Shown: positions 29,901-37,701, numbered from the stretch's first letter. The stretch is DNA of 64,000 nucleotides from Hyphomicrobium sp. (GCA_016793445.1 JAEUME010000016.1:1-64000), one strand, 5' to 3'. A program made the numbers and translations. The notes: a model not told the origin generated them from the letters alone.

Positions 29901-30724
29901 AAACTTGCCGCCATCGCGGCTTCGCCGGCGGCGCGATAGACCGCGTTGTCCTCGGGCTTCAGGTTGAACAGCTTGTGGAAGAATCCGAAATCGACGCACA
30001 GGTAGGTCAGCACCGACCAGGAGACGAGCGCGGCGGCAGGAAAGATGATCTTATGATTGGCGGCAAAAACCGCTGTCAGGAAGATCGCGAGCAGACCCGT
30101 AAGGCCGAGCATGGCGCCGTTGAAAAGCTGGCGGTCGCGGGTTTTCACCTCGTAGTCGATGGGCTTCCACAGATAAAGGCGCGCATAGCGTTCCGAGGAC
30201 AGCTCGGCAACGTAGGTGATCGTCTGCCCAGGCTCCAGCGTAATGCGGAAAACGTCCGCACGATCGCTTTTGATGCGTTCGGGCACGAAGCCGATCGACG
30301 GCGTGACGCTTTCCACGCGCCGCGCGTCAAGATCCGGCCAGATGGTGCCTGAACCGATGATGTTGTAGCGGTCCGCCGTAAGCCAACGCTCGATGGGCTT
30401 GTCGGTCTTGTTGGAGAGGGCAAACACCATCCAATTCGGGTTGGCGCCCGGCACGGAGGCGCGCACCGTCATGCGGCCCGTCACACCGTCGTTGCCTGCA
30501 GCCGTTTCGACCTGAAGGCTGTCGCCGCGGCCCTCATAGGCCTCGCCGAGCGTGGTGATTTCGATCTTCTCCTGCTCGGGCTCGACGACAATCGGTGTCA
30601 GAGCGCGCGCGACAGGCGCCGTGGCAGCAAGCACGAGCATGGCCAAGACGGCAAGCGGCGCGGCTGCCGCAAGCCGGGCCGGAAGGTGCACGATGAGCCG
30701 CAAGCCGCGGCGGATCAAGGTCAT
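26930..30724 (-). CDS. Membrane PAS-GGDEF-EAL cyclic-di-GMP protein
   Basis: A 1264-residue inner-membrane regulator. Residues 1-42 are a signal anchor, 45-195 a periplasmic beta-rich sensor, and 200-402 about seven membrane helices. A PAS domain spans about 420-535, GGDEF about 540-710 and EAL about 720-970. A Pro/Ala-rich tail of about 290 residues follows. The GGDEF active-site motif is GGDQF (624-628), with Gln for the catalytic Glu, so diguanylate cyclase activity is doubtful. The EAL domain looks active: FEALVRW (751-757), LEITET, DDFGTGYSSL (876-885), IKID and AEGVEQ are all present. The net effect is probably c-di-GMP breakdown with GTP-type regulation by the GGDEF part. It overlaps the GNAT gene by 4 bp. 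Confidence 0.93.
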   Translation of the reverse strand: MTLIRRGLRLIVHLPARLAAAAPLAVLAMLVLAATAPVARALTPIVVEPEQEKIEITTLGEAYEGRGDSLQVETAAGNDGVTGRMTVRASVPGANPNWMVFALSNKTDKPIERWLTADRYNIIGSGTIWPDLDARRVESVTPSIGFVPERIKSDRADVFRITLEPGQTITYVAELSSERYARLYLWKPIDYEVKTRDRQLFNGAMLGLTGLLAIFLTAVFAANHKIIFPAAALVSWSVLTYLCVDFGFFHKLFNLKPEDNAVYRAAGEAAMAASFVMFLTTFLRLGLWHGLVRMLIGVWVIAQLALVAVAVIDPRLAATFARLSFVGIGAVGACFTLFLAVRGQDRALSLVPTWVLFLVWIFATGMTLSGRLAGDMVVSSLVAGLVLVVILMGFTVTQFAFRSHESVYAGAPTELQARSMAIAGSGSAVWEWNIRRDEFKVGPEIEAALALMPGELSAKADDFVQHMHPMDQERFRVMLLSAQERAGVRIRADFRMRHTDNSWRWFELEAASVPNADGRTLRCVGLMRDITNAKRAYERLLHDAVHCSLTGLPNRELFLDRLRTAVARAKTENNIRPAVLFVDIDKFKSVNSTFGLVRGDSMLLTVARRLQRHLGPLDTVARVGGDQFAMLFLSEEDARNLPALAERVRRSLRAPIPLANQEIVLTGSIGTALWDNTSVGDGELLKEAEIAMYRAKRAGADRVVAFEPAMRRDRDERIQIESDLRKALDRNQLKVLYQPIVYLPTKELAGFEALVRWEHPKLGLLNPVSFVPVAEESDLIIKLGTNVLLKSAHDAARWQSELPRSERPLFVSVNVSSRQIFRPEAVQEIRHVLGRNIVPKGCLRLEITETLVMENPEQSAEVLESLRGAGAELALDDFGTGYSSLAYLQRFPFDTIKIDRDLVRGSSSPQGAAIMRSIVALAHELGKRVVAEGVEQRDEAAFLRSIGCEYAQGYHFGEPMPERDVLQLLKMIRKSERKMQPRGFFKAKTSAKKDAGAEQNADEGANAAPAATIPPPATPKTTEVARPQVLVNSILRPRHKQGATNGHTGAGDSAKQPAPLAIVAKNDATLPPLGLPPAAANPQPAGPPPMHRSPPVSLRPVARSAPVTGPPVLTAPPTKVPDQRMVPTTQQPLQPVAPQLPPTAAPPPPVVRTAPYTNASPPAVAAPDPRPVTSPGASAGAGIVRPVGEALARTATGISGLPDGDVPPTGRPERSPPPPLPGQPQPQTLQPDFSNLPPGVAASLARLAGVKPATQAKEKKDGTG

Positions 30725-31335
30725 GACAGATTACCCCGCGTCAGACCTTTCAATGCGATGTCCTCTTCCGTCAAGGCGTAGATGATGTGATCTTCCCATG
30801 CGCCGTTGATTTTGAGATAGCGCCGCGCCAATCCTTCGCGCCCGAACCCGCACTTTTCCAGGACACGGCGCGATGGCTGGTTGTCGGGCATGCAGGCCGC
30901 CTCGATGCGGTGAAGGCGCAAAGTGCGGAACGCAAACGCCGTCAGCAGGTGCACGGCGTTTTGCATGTGGCCTTGCCCGGCAAACGGAGCACCGATCCAG
31001 TAGCCAAGCGTCCCGCATTGAGCAGCCCCCCGGCGCACGTTCGACAGTGTGATGCCCCCCATGAGCGTGTCGCCGTGACTCGCAGCGATGAAATAGTAGT
31101 AGCCGTGGTCGTCGCGGGCATCCTGACCGTAGACTTTCAGCCGGCGGCGGTAGGCAATGCGGGTCAGCTCGTCGCGCGTCCAAGTCGGCTCCCACGGCGA
31201 TAGGTGAGCACGGCTCAACGCCCGAATTTCGGCCCAGGCCGCATAGTCGCTTAAACCGGGCGGGCGCAGCGTTACCTTGGGCCCGCAAATCGGCTCCAGG
31301 TAATCCTCAGGCAGCGGAGACCTCAGGAATGCCAT
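30721..31335 (-). CDS. GNAT acetyltransferase, RimJ/RimL-like
   Basis: A 204-residue acetyl-CoA-dependent N-acetyltransferase. The central fold has LRPPGLSDYAAWAEIRALS at the start, the acetyl-CoA loop in GAPFAGQGHMQNAVHLL and the terminal ENQPS-like segment MPDNQPSRRVLEKCGFGREG, typical of the RimJ/RimL subgroup that acetylates ribosomal protein N-termini. The real substrate is unknown. It lies 12 bp after the M16 peptidase gene and overlaps the GGDEF/EAL gene by 4 bp (ATGA), so all are probably one transcript. The thrC-M16-GNAT order recurs in relatives. Confidence 0.92.
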   Translation of the reverse strand: MAFLRSPLPEDYLEPICGPKVTLRPPGLSDYAAWAEIRALSRAHLSPWEPTWTRDELTRIAYRRRLKVYGQDARDDHGYYYFIAASHGDTLMGGITLSNVRRGAAQCGTLGYWIGAPFAGQGHMQNAVHLLTAFAFRTLRLHRIEAACMPDNQPSRRVLEKCGFGREGLARRYLKINGAWEDHIIYALTEEDIALKGLTRGNLS

Positions 31336-31347
31336 GCCCCGCGCCCC

Positions 31348-32628
31348 TCAAACCCGCATTATGGTTTTGGCGATCGCGGCGGCGGCATTTTCCGCTTGCT
31401 CTTTGGCTTTACGGCCCGAGCCGACAAGCGCCAGGGTCGGGCGTTGCTCTAGAAGCGTGCGGGCCAGGTGTTGAACCCGCTCTGGCGTGACGTGCTCCAC
31501 CCGGCGCGTCAATTCGGCGGGCGAAATGATACGGTCGTGAGCCAGAATGTGGCGTGCCATCTGCTCGGCGCGTACGGAAGAGCTTTCCAGCGCCATGAGC
31601 AATCCGGCCTTGAGTTGAGCCTTGGCGCGGTGAAGCTCGCCGGCGCCGGGACCTTCGGCGGCCAGAGCGGCGAGTTCCCCTGCGACGACTCCAGCGAGTT
31701 CGTCCACCATGCGCGCGCCCGTTGCTGCGTGTACCGCCAGCATCCCAGTATCTCTCAGCCCCCAAAGGCTCGAATAGATGGCATAACAGAGCCCGCGCTT
31801 TTCCCTGACCTCTTGGAACAGCCGGGAGGACATCCCACCGCCCAGAACGCCAGAGAAGACCTGCGCGGTCATGTAGTCGTCATCGAGGATGGACGGCGAG
31901 GGAAAACCGATGAGCAGATGCGCCTGCTCGAACGATTTCGCCGATGCCGAAATACCGCCCACGTAATGGGCGCGAGACTCACCCCCGTCTTTGCGCGGAG
32001 TGAGCCCCCCGAATAGGGCCTCAACGTGGCGGACCCATGCGTCGTGGTCGATAGCTCCTGCTGCGGAAAAAACCATAGCCTGTGGCGCATACTTGCGAGC
32101 AAGAAAGCCTTTAAGATCAGCGGCGGTGATGGACCGCACGCTCTTGGGCGTCCCAAGGATGGGCCGGCCCACGGCCTGCCCGGGAAACGCCGTTTCCTGC
32201 AGCAGTTCGTAGGCGATATCCTCAGGATCGTCCTTAGCGCCGGCGAGTTCCTGGAGGATGACCTCGCGTTCCTTCTCCAACTCGTCCTCTGAAAACGACG
32301 AATTGAGCAGGATGTCCGCCAGCAGCGACAGCGCGACATTATCGTCGCCCTTCAGCACGCGTGCGTAATAGGCTGTGGAATCAAGACCCGTGGACGCGTT
32401 CAGATCACCTCCGACCTCCTCGATCTCCTCTGCAATCCGGCGGGCCGAGCGCGAGGCCGTGCCCTTGAACGCCATATGCTCGAGCAGGTGCGACAGGCCG
32501 TGTTCATGTTCGTCCTCGTGGCGCGCGCCGACCCCCACCCACAAGCCGAGCGACACCGTCTCCACGTGCGGCATTCGGCAAGAGGCGACGCGGATTCCAT
32601 TGGCGAGCGTTGTTATCTCGGGTTTCAT
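31348..32628 (-). CDS. M16 family zinc metallopeptidase
   Basis: A 426-residue peptidase related to the mitochondrial processing peptidase beta subunit. The inverted zinc motif HxxEH is in HGLSHLLEHMAFKGT, with the distal Glu in ELEKEREVILQEL; all catalytic positions are intact. The C-terminal inactive-fold half includes FSGVLGGGMSSRLFQEVREK (20 residues), the family's second signature. A TTG start at 32637 overlaps the thrC stop, but the ATG at 32628 has AAGG upstream and is preferred. Cytoplasmic, with unknown substrate. Confidence 0.95.
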   Translation of the reverse strand: MKPEITTLANGIRVASCRMPHVETVSLGLWVGVGARHEDEHEHGLSHLLEHMAFKGTASRSARRIAEEIEEVGGDLNASTGLDSTAYYARVLKGDDNVALSLLADILLNSSFSEDELEKEREVILQELAGAKDDPEDIAYELLQETAFPGQAVGRPILGTPKSVRSITAADLKGFLARKYAPQAMVFSAAGAIDHDAWVRHVEALFGGLTPRKDGGESRAHYVGGISASAKSFEQAHLLIGFPSPSILDDDYMTAQVFSGVLGGGMSSRLFQEVREKRGLCYAIYSSLWGLRDTGMLAVHAATGARMVDELAGVVAGELAALAAEGPGAGELHRAKAQLKAGLLMALESSSVRAEQMARHILAHDRIISPAELTRRVEHVTPERVQHLARTLLEQRPTLALVGSGRKAKEQAENAAAAIAKTIMRV

Positions 32629-32633
32629 GACCT

Positions 32634-34040
32634 TCAAGCCTTCGCCAGTGCGCGCGCGGCGCCTTCTATGTAATGTTCGATGGCGCCGAGCTCGGCGGGC
32701 AGCACCTCGAAGCGCTCTGGATCCGTCATCAGCGACGACAGCCGCTCGGGCAGCGCCGGCCGATGGCCTGTTATTGTTTCGATAGCGTCGGGGAACTTCG
32801 CCGGATGCGCCGTCGCCAGGATGATCTGCGCCGGCCCGCCCTTGCGCCCAAGCGTCTTATCGGCGGCCACCAGACCGCACGCCGTGTGGGGATCGACGAG
32901 ATAGCCCGCTTCGCTTTGCGTGTGGCGGATGGCGTCCGCCACCTCCTCCTCGCTGGCTGAGGCCGCCTTGAAATGCTTCTGGAGCGTCGGCTTGAGAGAC
33001 CCCAGGTCAAAGCTTCCGCTCTGCTTCAGCGCGCCCATGTGGCCCCGGACAACCGCTGCATCGCGCCCGGAGGCTTCGAACAGATAACGCTCGAAATTCG
33101 AGGAAATCTGGATGTCCATGGAGGGTGAGGACGTCGCCGTCACATCGCGCATCTCATAACGGCCGGTCGCCACCGTGCGCGGAAGGATATCGTTGGCGTT
33201 CGACGCAATGACGAGATTTGCAATCGGCAAACCCATCTGAGCGGCGACGTAGCCCGCAAAGATGTCGCCGAAGTTGCCCGTCGGCACGACGAACGAGACT
33301 TCGCGCAGCGGACCGCCGAGCGCGCTGGCGGCGACGAAGTAATACGTGGCCTGCGCCACGATGCGCGCCCAATTGATTGAATTGACGCCCGACAAATGAA
33401 CCCGGTCGCGGAAGGCATGGTCATTGAACATGCCCTTCACGATGGACTGGGCATCGTCGAACGTCCCCTCGATGGCAACCGCGTGGACGTTGGGCTCCGT
33501 CGGCGTCGTCATCATGCGGCGCTGCACGTCGGAAACCCGCCCCTTGGGAAAGAGAATGAACACGTCGACCCGCTTCGACGAGCGGAAGGCCTCGATCGCA
33601 GCGCCACCGGTGTCTCCAGAGGTAGCGCCAGCGATTGTCGCGCGCTGCCCGCGCTTGGCGAGCACATGATCCATCAGCCGCGCCAGCAATTGCATCGCCA
33701 CGTCCTTGAACGCCAGCGTCGGACCGTGAAACAATTCAAGGATGAAGCGGTTTGGCCCGATCTCAACGAGCGGCGTTACGCAAGGATGGCCGAACGTGGC
33801 GTACGCTTCGTCCGCCATGGCCCGCAATTGGGCGCGCGTGATCGCATCGCCGGTGAAGGGATGAATGACTTCGACCGCAACTTCGGCAAAGGGTTTGCCC
33901 GCCATCGCCTGGATGGTTTCAGACGACAACTTCGGCCAGGTCTGCGGAACGTAGAGGCCGCCGTCGCGCGCTAGCCCCGCCAGCAGCACGTCCTCGAAAC
34001 CCAGCGCCGGCGCCTCACCGCGTGTGGAAATATACTTCAC
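32634..34040 (-). CDS. thrC: Threonine synthase
   Basis: PLP-dependent conversion of O-phosphohomoserine to threonine, the last step of the pathway. The PLP lysine is in GPTLAFKDVAMQLLA. Substrate and cofactor contacts are in TIAGATSGDTGGAAIEAF, VVPTGNFGDIFAGYVA and the DPHTACGLVAADK C-terminal segment. At 468 residues it is the long bacterial/fungal-type enzyme. It starts with GTG at 34040. The upstream 350 bp carry a repeat rather than a recognisable leader peptide or riboswitch. Confidence 0.97.
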   Translation of the reverse strand: MKYISTRGEAPALGFEDVLLAGLARDGGLYVPQTWPKLSSETIQAMAGKPFAEVAVEVIHPFTGDAITRAQLRAMADEAYATFGHPCVTPLVEIGPNRFILELFHGPTLAFKDVAMQLLARLMDHVLAKRGQRATIAGATSGDTGGAAIEAFRSSKRVDVFILFPKGRVSDVQRRMMTTPTEPNVHAVAIEGTFDDAQSIVKGMFNDHAFRDRVHLSGVNSINWARIVAQATYYFVAASALGGPLREVSFVVPTGNFGDIFAGYVAAQMGLPIANLVIASNANDILPRTVATGRYEMRDVTATSSPSMDIQISSNFERYLFEASGRDAAVVRGHMGALKQSGSFDLGSLKPTLQKHFKAASASEEEVADAIRHTQSEAGYLVDPHTACGLVAADKTLGRKGGPAQIILATAHPAKFPDAIETITGHRPALPERLSSLMTDPERFEVLPAELGAIEHYIEGAARALAKA

Positions 34041-34150
34041 GTCTATCCGTCTCTTTTCGTTGTGGTTTTTTGCCGATTGGCGACGTCCGGGCCGTGACTT
34101 GGATTTGCTGAACTGGGCGGCTCCGCGGGGTGCATACGTGCTGGGACACT

Positions 34151-34198
34151 AGAGTGCTTCCGGAAAAGTGGGAACCGGTTTTCCGATAAGAAGCACGA
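34151..34198 (+). repeat. Interspersed palindromic repeat, copy A
   Basis: A 48-bp element with an internal near-palindrome around GGAAAAGTGGGAACCGGTTT. The same sequence, with a few substitutions, recurs in inverted orientation at 35645-35693. It is non-coding and resembles small interspersed palindromic repeats known from rhizobial genomes. Confidence 0.8.
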
Positions 34199-34210
34199 CA
34201 AAACAAAAGC

Positions 34211-34253
34211 CTAGAGCCGTTCCGCGATTCCATCAAAACCGGAACGGCTCTAG
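34211..34253. repeat. Perfect 14-bp inverted repeat
   Basis: CTAGAGCCGTTCCG at 34211-34224 and its exact reverse complement at 34240-34253 with a 15-bp loop, directly after repeat copy A. It could form a strong RNA hairpin but has no T-run. It is probably the second module of the same repeat element, since copy B is also flanked by CCTAGAGCC-like bases in the matching position. Confidence 0.75.
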
Positions 34254-34397
34254 AGGGTAGGCCCTGACCCGGCAAGCCAACGCGGTGCAAGGATCTGGGA
34301 TGAAGCCGGAGTGTAAAGTAATGCGGACGGCCTCTCTGATGGGATCTGGCCCCCTACGCCACCGGCGTCTGCTCGGATCGTCCTAAAGTTGTGATCA

Positions 34398-35180
34398 TTA
34401 CCCCAGTATCTCTTTTTGATTGCCGCGCAATCGCTGGCGGGCGAAAGCGAGGTAGACGAGCACGAGCGTCGCGGCGAGACCCCACCACGTCAGAACGTAT
34501 TCCAAGTGCCTGTTGGACAGATGGATCTGCGTGGTGCCGCCCTTGGGCCAGCCACCAGGATTTGTGGGCTCGGCCAATGCGTCGAGCGAGAAGGGTGCAT
34601 AGGCGGCAATCCGCATCGCCTCGCGTTGCTTGGGAGCCGGTGGCTGATCGGGCGCCCAGCGCATCCCTTCCAGATCACGCCAGTACCATTGTTTGCGTTG
34701 GGGATCGGAAGCAACATCGAACATGCCAGGCTTCTCCGGCCCGCGCACCAAGCCGATGACCTCGACCGGGCCGGCAATTTGGCCTTCGACGCGGGTTGCC
34801 GGGTCCTTCAGCCGGTCTGGCACCCAACCGCGATTGACGAACACGGGCGGGCCGCCGTCCTCGGGCGTCAGCAACGTGAAGACGTTCCAGCCCTGCGACT
34901 GCTCGTTCGGTGCATAGAGATAGCGCTCAGTGGAGTAGTCGAACGTTCCCTTGACGCGGACTTTTTGATATTCGGCTTCGCCGTCGCGCGCGAATTGATC
35001 GAGGGCCTGCGCGTAGCTTTCCGGCTCCCCTTTCGCGCGCGCTTCGATCTTGGCGATCAGATCCGCTTTCCATTCCATGCGCTGCCATTGCCAAGTACCG
35101 AGCGCAATCAGCACCGGCAGCGCCAGAATGGAAATGATGGTAGGCCAAATAAGACCAGCGGCCTTCAGGCGTGAAAGCAT
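34398..35180 (-). CDS. SURF1 family cytochrome oxidase assembly protein
   Basis: A 260-residue inner-membrane protein that helps insert heme a into cytochrome oxidase. Membrane helices lie at each end (about 8-26, PTIISILALPVLIALGTWQW; and about 230-250, WGLAATLVLVYLAFAR), enclosing a periplasmic domain. Family motifs are LGTWQWQRMEWK, VNRGWVPD and NRHLEYVLTWWGLA. ATG at 35180 has AAGGA upstream; the frame extends to 35297 but would overlap the DUF983 gene. It is part of the cta region downstream of ctaE. Confidence 0.94.
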   Translation of the reverse strand: MLSRLKAAGLIWPTIISILALPVLIALGTWQWQRMEWKADLIAKIEARAKGEPESYAQALDQFARDGEAEYQKVRVKGTFDYSTERYLYAPNEQSQGWNVFTLLTPEDGGPPVFVNRGWVPDRLKDPATRVEGQIAGPVEVIGLVRGPEKPGMFDVASDPQRKQWYWRDLEGMRWAPDQPPAPKQREAMRIAAYAPFSLDALAEPTNPGGWPKGGTTQIHLSNRHLEYVLTWWGLAATLVLVYLAFARQRLRGNQKEILG

Positions 35181-35244
35181 AAGGCGCGTTCCTTGATTGC
35201 CTTTTGTGCCGCACCTGACCGCGGCGCACACATAAAGAGAAGCG

Positions 35245-35607
35245 CTATTTTCGCTCCAGGCGGCCTTCCTCGGCCTTGTTCCTGTACTGCAGGGCAATCA
35301 GCGTCGCTTTGATGAAGCGAAGCAGCAACACGCCCGCCAGTGGCGTCAGGATGCCCCACAGAAGGACGTGCCCCCACCAGGGTACACCGAACTTGAACTC
35401 CGCGATCAATGCGCCGCCGACGCACAAAAAGCCCAGGATGAAGATAGCGAACACCGCCGGGCCGTCGCCCGTGTCGACGAACTTGTAGTCGAGACCGCAG
35501 TTGGAGCAGGTCTCGCGCATGTTGAGCACCTGGGTGAACAACGGACCCTTGCCGCAGCGGGGACAGCGGCACTTGAAGCCGGACTCATAAACGCTCGGAA
35601 TGGTCAT
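35245..35607 (-). CDS. DUF983 family protein with zinc-ribbon-like Cys pairs
   Basis: A 120-residue protein. The N-terminal 40 residues carry two CxxC pairs (CRCPRCGKGPLF and CSNCGLDY), a likely zinc ribbon. Two membrane helices follow (FAIFILGFLCVGGALIAEF and HVLLWGILTPLAGVLLLRF). The family is consistently found in oxidase gene clusters of alphaproteobacteria between ctaE and SURF1, so a role in oxidase assembly is suspected but unproven. ATG at 35607 has an AGAAGG ribosome binding site and is preferred over 35625. Confidence 0.92.
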   Translation of the reverse strand: MTIPSVYESGFKCRCPRCGKGPLFTQVLNMRETCSNCGLDYKFVDTGDGPAVFAIFILGFLCVGGALIAEFKFGVPWWGHVLLWGILTPLAGVLLLRFIKATLIALQYRNKAEEGRLERK

Positions 35608-35644
35608 AGGTCCTTCTGGTCCCATCGCGCGTGGCCTAGAGCCA

Positions 35645-35693
35645 TCGTGCTTCTTGTCGGAAAACCGGTTCCCACTTTTCCGTAAAGCACTCT
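35645..35693 (-). repeat. Interspersed palindromic repeat, copy B
   Basis: The reverse complement matches copy A (34151-34198) almost base for base. The differences are two bases near the start (TTTA for TTC) and one T/C change. It sits between the DUF983 gene and the terminator after ctaE. Confidence 0.8.
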
Positions 35694-35741
35694 AAACCCA
35701 GGCCTCATCCTGAAAGGCCCGCAATCTTGCACCCCGGCCTC

Positions 35742-35768
35742 AAAAAAGTAAGGCGGCCTGTGGCCGCC
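35742..35768 (-). terminator. Rho-independent terminator after ctaE
   Basis: Read on the minus strand: GGCGGCC (35762-35768), a 3-base loop, GGCCGCC (35752-35758), then TTAC and a run of six T. It lies 27 bp after the ctaE stop, so the DUF983 and SURF1 genes may be read from partial read-through or their own promoter. Confidence 0.75.
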
Positions 35769-35794
35769 CTACCCCTTGTTTCATCGGTCGGATC

Positions 35795-36751
35795 TCAGTG
35801 ACCCGCGCCCGCAGCAGCCGCCGCGCCTTCCGCGATCGGGCCTGCGCCCCACACGTAGATGCAGGCAAACAGGAACAGCCAGACCACGTCAACGAAGTGC
35901 CAATACCAAGCCGCCGCTTCGAAGCCGAAGTGCTGCTGAGGCGTGAATGCCCCACGCAGGGCGCGCACCAGGCATACCAAAAGGAAGATGGTGCCGATGA
36001 TGACGTGCGCACCGTGAAAGCCGGTCGCCATGAAAAATGTGGCGCCATAGGTGTGCCCTGCGAAGCTGAAACCAGCGTGCCGATATTCCAGATACTGCAG
36101 GAACGTGAAGGTCGCACCGAGCAGAACCGTCAGAAGGAGGCCGATAACGAGCCCGCGACGGTCGTTCTTGAGCAAGGCGTGGTGCGCCCACGTCACCGTG
36201 CAGCCCGAGGTCAGCAGGATCAGCGTGTTGACCAGCGGCAGACCCCAAGGATCGAAGGTGTGCTTGAAGAAGCCCGGGGTCATGGCAGCAGTCGCATCTA
36301 CGGGGACGGGCGGCCACACACCACCAAAAACCTGATTGCGCGTCGTCATGCCTACAAGCTGGGAATTGTTGCGCAGCTCATGCACGCCTGACGGGAACAG
36401 GGCGCTGTCAAAGTACCCCCAGAACCAGGCTACGAAGAACATCACTTCCGAGGCAATGAACAGGATCATGCCGTAGCGCAGGTGAAGCTGTACGACCGGG
36501 GTGTGATCACCCCTGTTGGCTTCGCGGATGACGTCGAGCCACCAGCACCACGCCACGGCGATGAGCGCGAGAATGCCGATGCCGAACAGATAGGGTCCCT
36601 TGATTCCAAGGACGCCCTGTCCGTCGACGTGGGTGCGCATCAGTGCGATGAAACCCACCGCGGCAACGAACGCCGCGATGGCCGCCAGAAGCGGCCATGG
36701 GCTTGGATCGACCAAGTGATAATCGTGATGCTTCGCATGCGTGTCGGCCAT
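35795..36751 (-). CDS. ctaE: Cytochrome c oxidase subunit III
   Basis: A 318-residue polytopic subunit of the aa3-type oxidase. About seven helices are predicted. Hallmarks are HDYHLVDPSPWPLLAA at the N-terminus, FVAWFWGYFDSALFP with the conserved Glu-region neighbourhood, and the C-terminal HFGFEAAAWYWHFVDVVWLF (20 residues). It follows ctaG on the same strand and is followed by a terminator. It stabilises proton uptake in the D-path of subunit I. Confidence 0.96.
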   Translation of the reverse strand: MADTHAKHHDYHLVDPSPWPLLAAIAAFVAAVGFIALMRTHVDGQGVLGIKGPYLFGIGILALIAVAWCWWLDVIREANRGDHTPVVQLHLRYGMILFIASEVMFFVAWFWGYFDSALFPSGVHELRNNSQLVGMTTRNQVFGGVWPPVPVDATAAMTPGFFKHTFDPWGLPLVNTLILLTSGCTVTWAHHALLKNDRRGLVIGLLLTVLLGATFTFLQYLEYRHAGFSFAGHTYGATFFMATGFHGAHVIIGTIFLLVCLVRALRGAFTPQQHFGFEAAAWYWHFVDVVWLFLFACIYVWGAGPIAEGAAAAAGAGH

Positions 36752-36930
36752 ATCGTTCTCCGTCGTCCCCGTTCGTTCTCCCGATCCGCGCCCGCTTTAT
36801 GAGCCCGGCTTCGCTCGACTTGGTTAGGTTCTTGTTGGTTAGGTTCTCGGTTAGGTTTTTCGGACTTTTATGTTGCCCAGCCACAGACCAAGACGTGTCT
36901 CAGACTGGATAATTCCTTGCTCCCCTGCGA

Positions 36931-37533
36931 TCAGCCTCCACCGGGCGGACCCGACGTGCCAGCCGTCTTGGCGACGGGATAGAACACGTAGGACAGCGTT
37001 AAATTCGACAGCCCGGCTGTATCGCGGTCTTCCAAGATCTTGGGATCGACGAAGAAGCTGACAGGCATTTCCACGCTCTGGCCAGGTTGCAGTGTCTGCT
37101 CGGTAAAGCAGAAGCATTCGATCTTATTGAAATAGAGACCGGCGGCTTCAGGTGCGACGTTGAACGCGGCCGTACCCGTCAGGGGCTGATCCGACTGATT
37201 TGTGGCGCGGAAGAAGGCCAGCGCATTTTCCCCGACCTTCACATCGATGGTGGACCGCACGGGTTCGAACTTCCAGGCGAGATGCGGCGACACGTTGGCA
37301 TCGAAACGCACAGTGATGACCTTGTCGAGGACCTCTTTGGATGGGCCGCTGGCACGCTGTGTGGTGCCGCCGTAGCCGGTAACTTGGCAGAAGATGTTGT
37401 AGAGCAGGGGCGAGGCGGCCGTAGTTGCGCCCATGACAGCGAGTGCAGCAAGACAGCCCAGAACAACCTTGCGGTTGCCGCCGGATCGAACATTGGCGCT
37501 GCTTTCGTCAGGCGTCGCGTTCACCTTTCCCAT
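36931..37533 (-). CDS. ctaG: Cytochrome c oxidase assembly protein CtaG/Cox11
   Basis: An inner-membrane copper chaperone of about 200 residues that builds the CuB centre of subunit I. A single N-terminal membrane helix (VVLGCLAALAVMGATTAASP) precedes the periplasmic domain with the copper-binding CFCF pair in FNKIECFCFTEQTL. The terminal part LTLSYVFYPV is typical. Possible starts are ATG 37533 or GTG 37524, the latter having better spacing from GGGAG; upstream ATGs overlap coxF. The C-terminus ends in a short Gly/Pro tail. Confidence 0.95.
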   Translation of the reverse strand: MGKVNATPDESSANVRSGGNRKVVLGCLAALAVMGATTAASPLLYNIFCQVTGYGGTTQRASGPSKEVLDKVITVRFDANVSPHLAWKFEPVRSTIDVKVGENALAFFRATNQSDQPLTGTAAFNVAPEAAGLYFNKIECFCFTEQTLQPGQSVEMPVSFFVDPKILEDRDTAGLSNLTLSYVFYPVAKTAGTSGPPGGG

Positions 37534-37537
37534 CTCC

Positions 37538-37693
37538 CTAATTCGCATAGTTGGCGATCGCTCCACCGAAGCGAACGATCGTCGCGGCATAGAACATGAC
37601 CACCATGGCCACCAGCAGAAGCGCGATGGCCACGGATCTGCGGCGCGTGGCCGGTGCTACCAGATCATTGTTCTTTTTGAGATCGTTCGGCAT
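37538..37693 (-). CDS. CoxF-like small membrane protein of the oxidase operon
   Basis: A 51-residue gene read directly from the sequence between ctaB and ctaG: ATG at 37691-37693 (read on the minus strand), stop TAG at 37538-37540. It starts MPNDLKKNNDLV, has one membrane helix (VAIALLLVAMVVMFYAATIV, about residues 21-40) and ends FGGAIANYAN. Position, size and topology match the CoxF-type small protein encoded at this place in alphaproteobacterial cta operons. It ends 4 bp before the ctaG ATG and starts 8 bp after ctaB. Function is unknown, presumed oxidase assembly. Confidence 0.85.
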   Translation of the reverse strand: MPNDLKKNNDLVAPATRRRSVAIALLLVAMVVMFYAATIVRFGGAIANYAN

Positions 37694-37701
37694 CGTCAAC
37701 A

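Larger units (their letters stand above)
34041..34397. other. Intergenic region with repeats between thrC and SURF1 gene
   Basis: About 357 bp without a credible gene. It contains one copy of a palindromic interspersed repeat (34151-34198) and a separate perfect 14-bp inverted repeat (34211-34253). The remaining parts show nothing I can identify. Confidence 0.6.
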
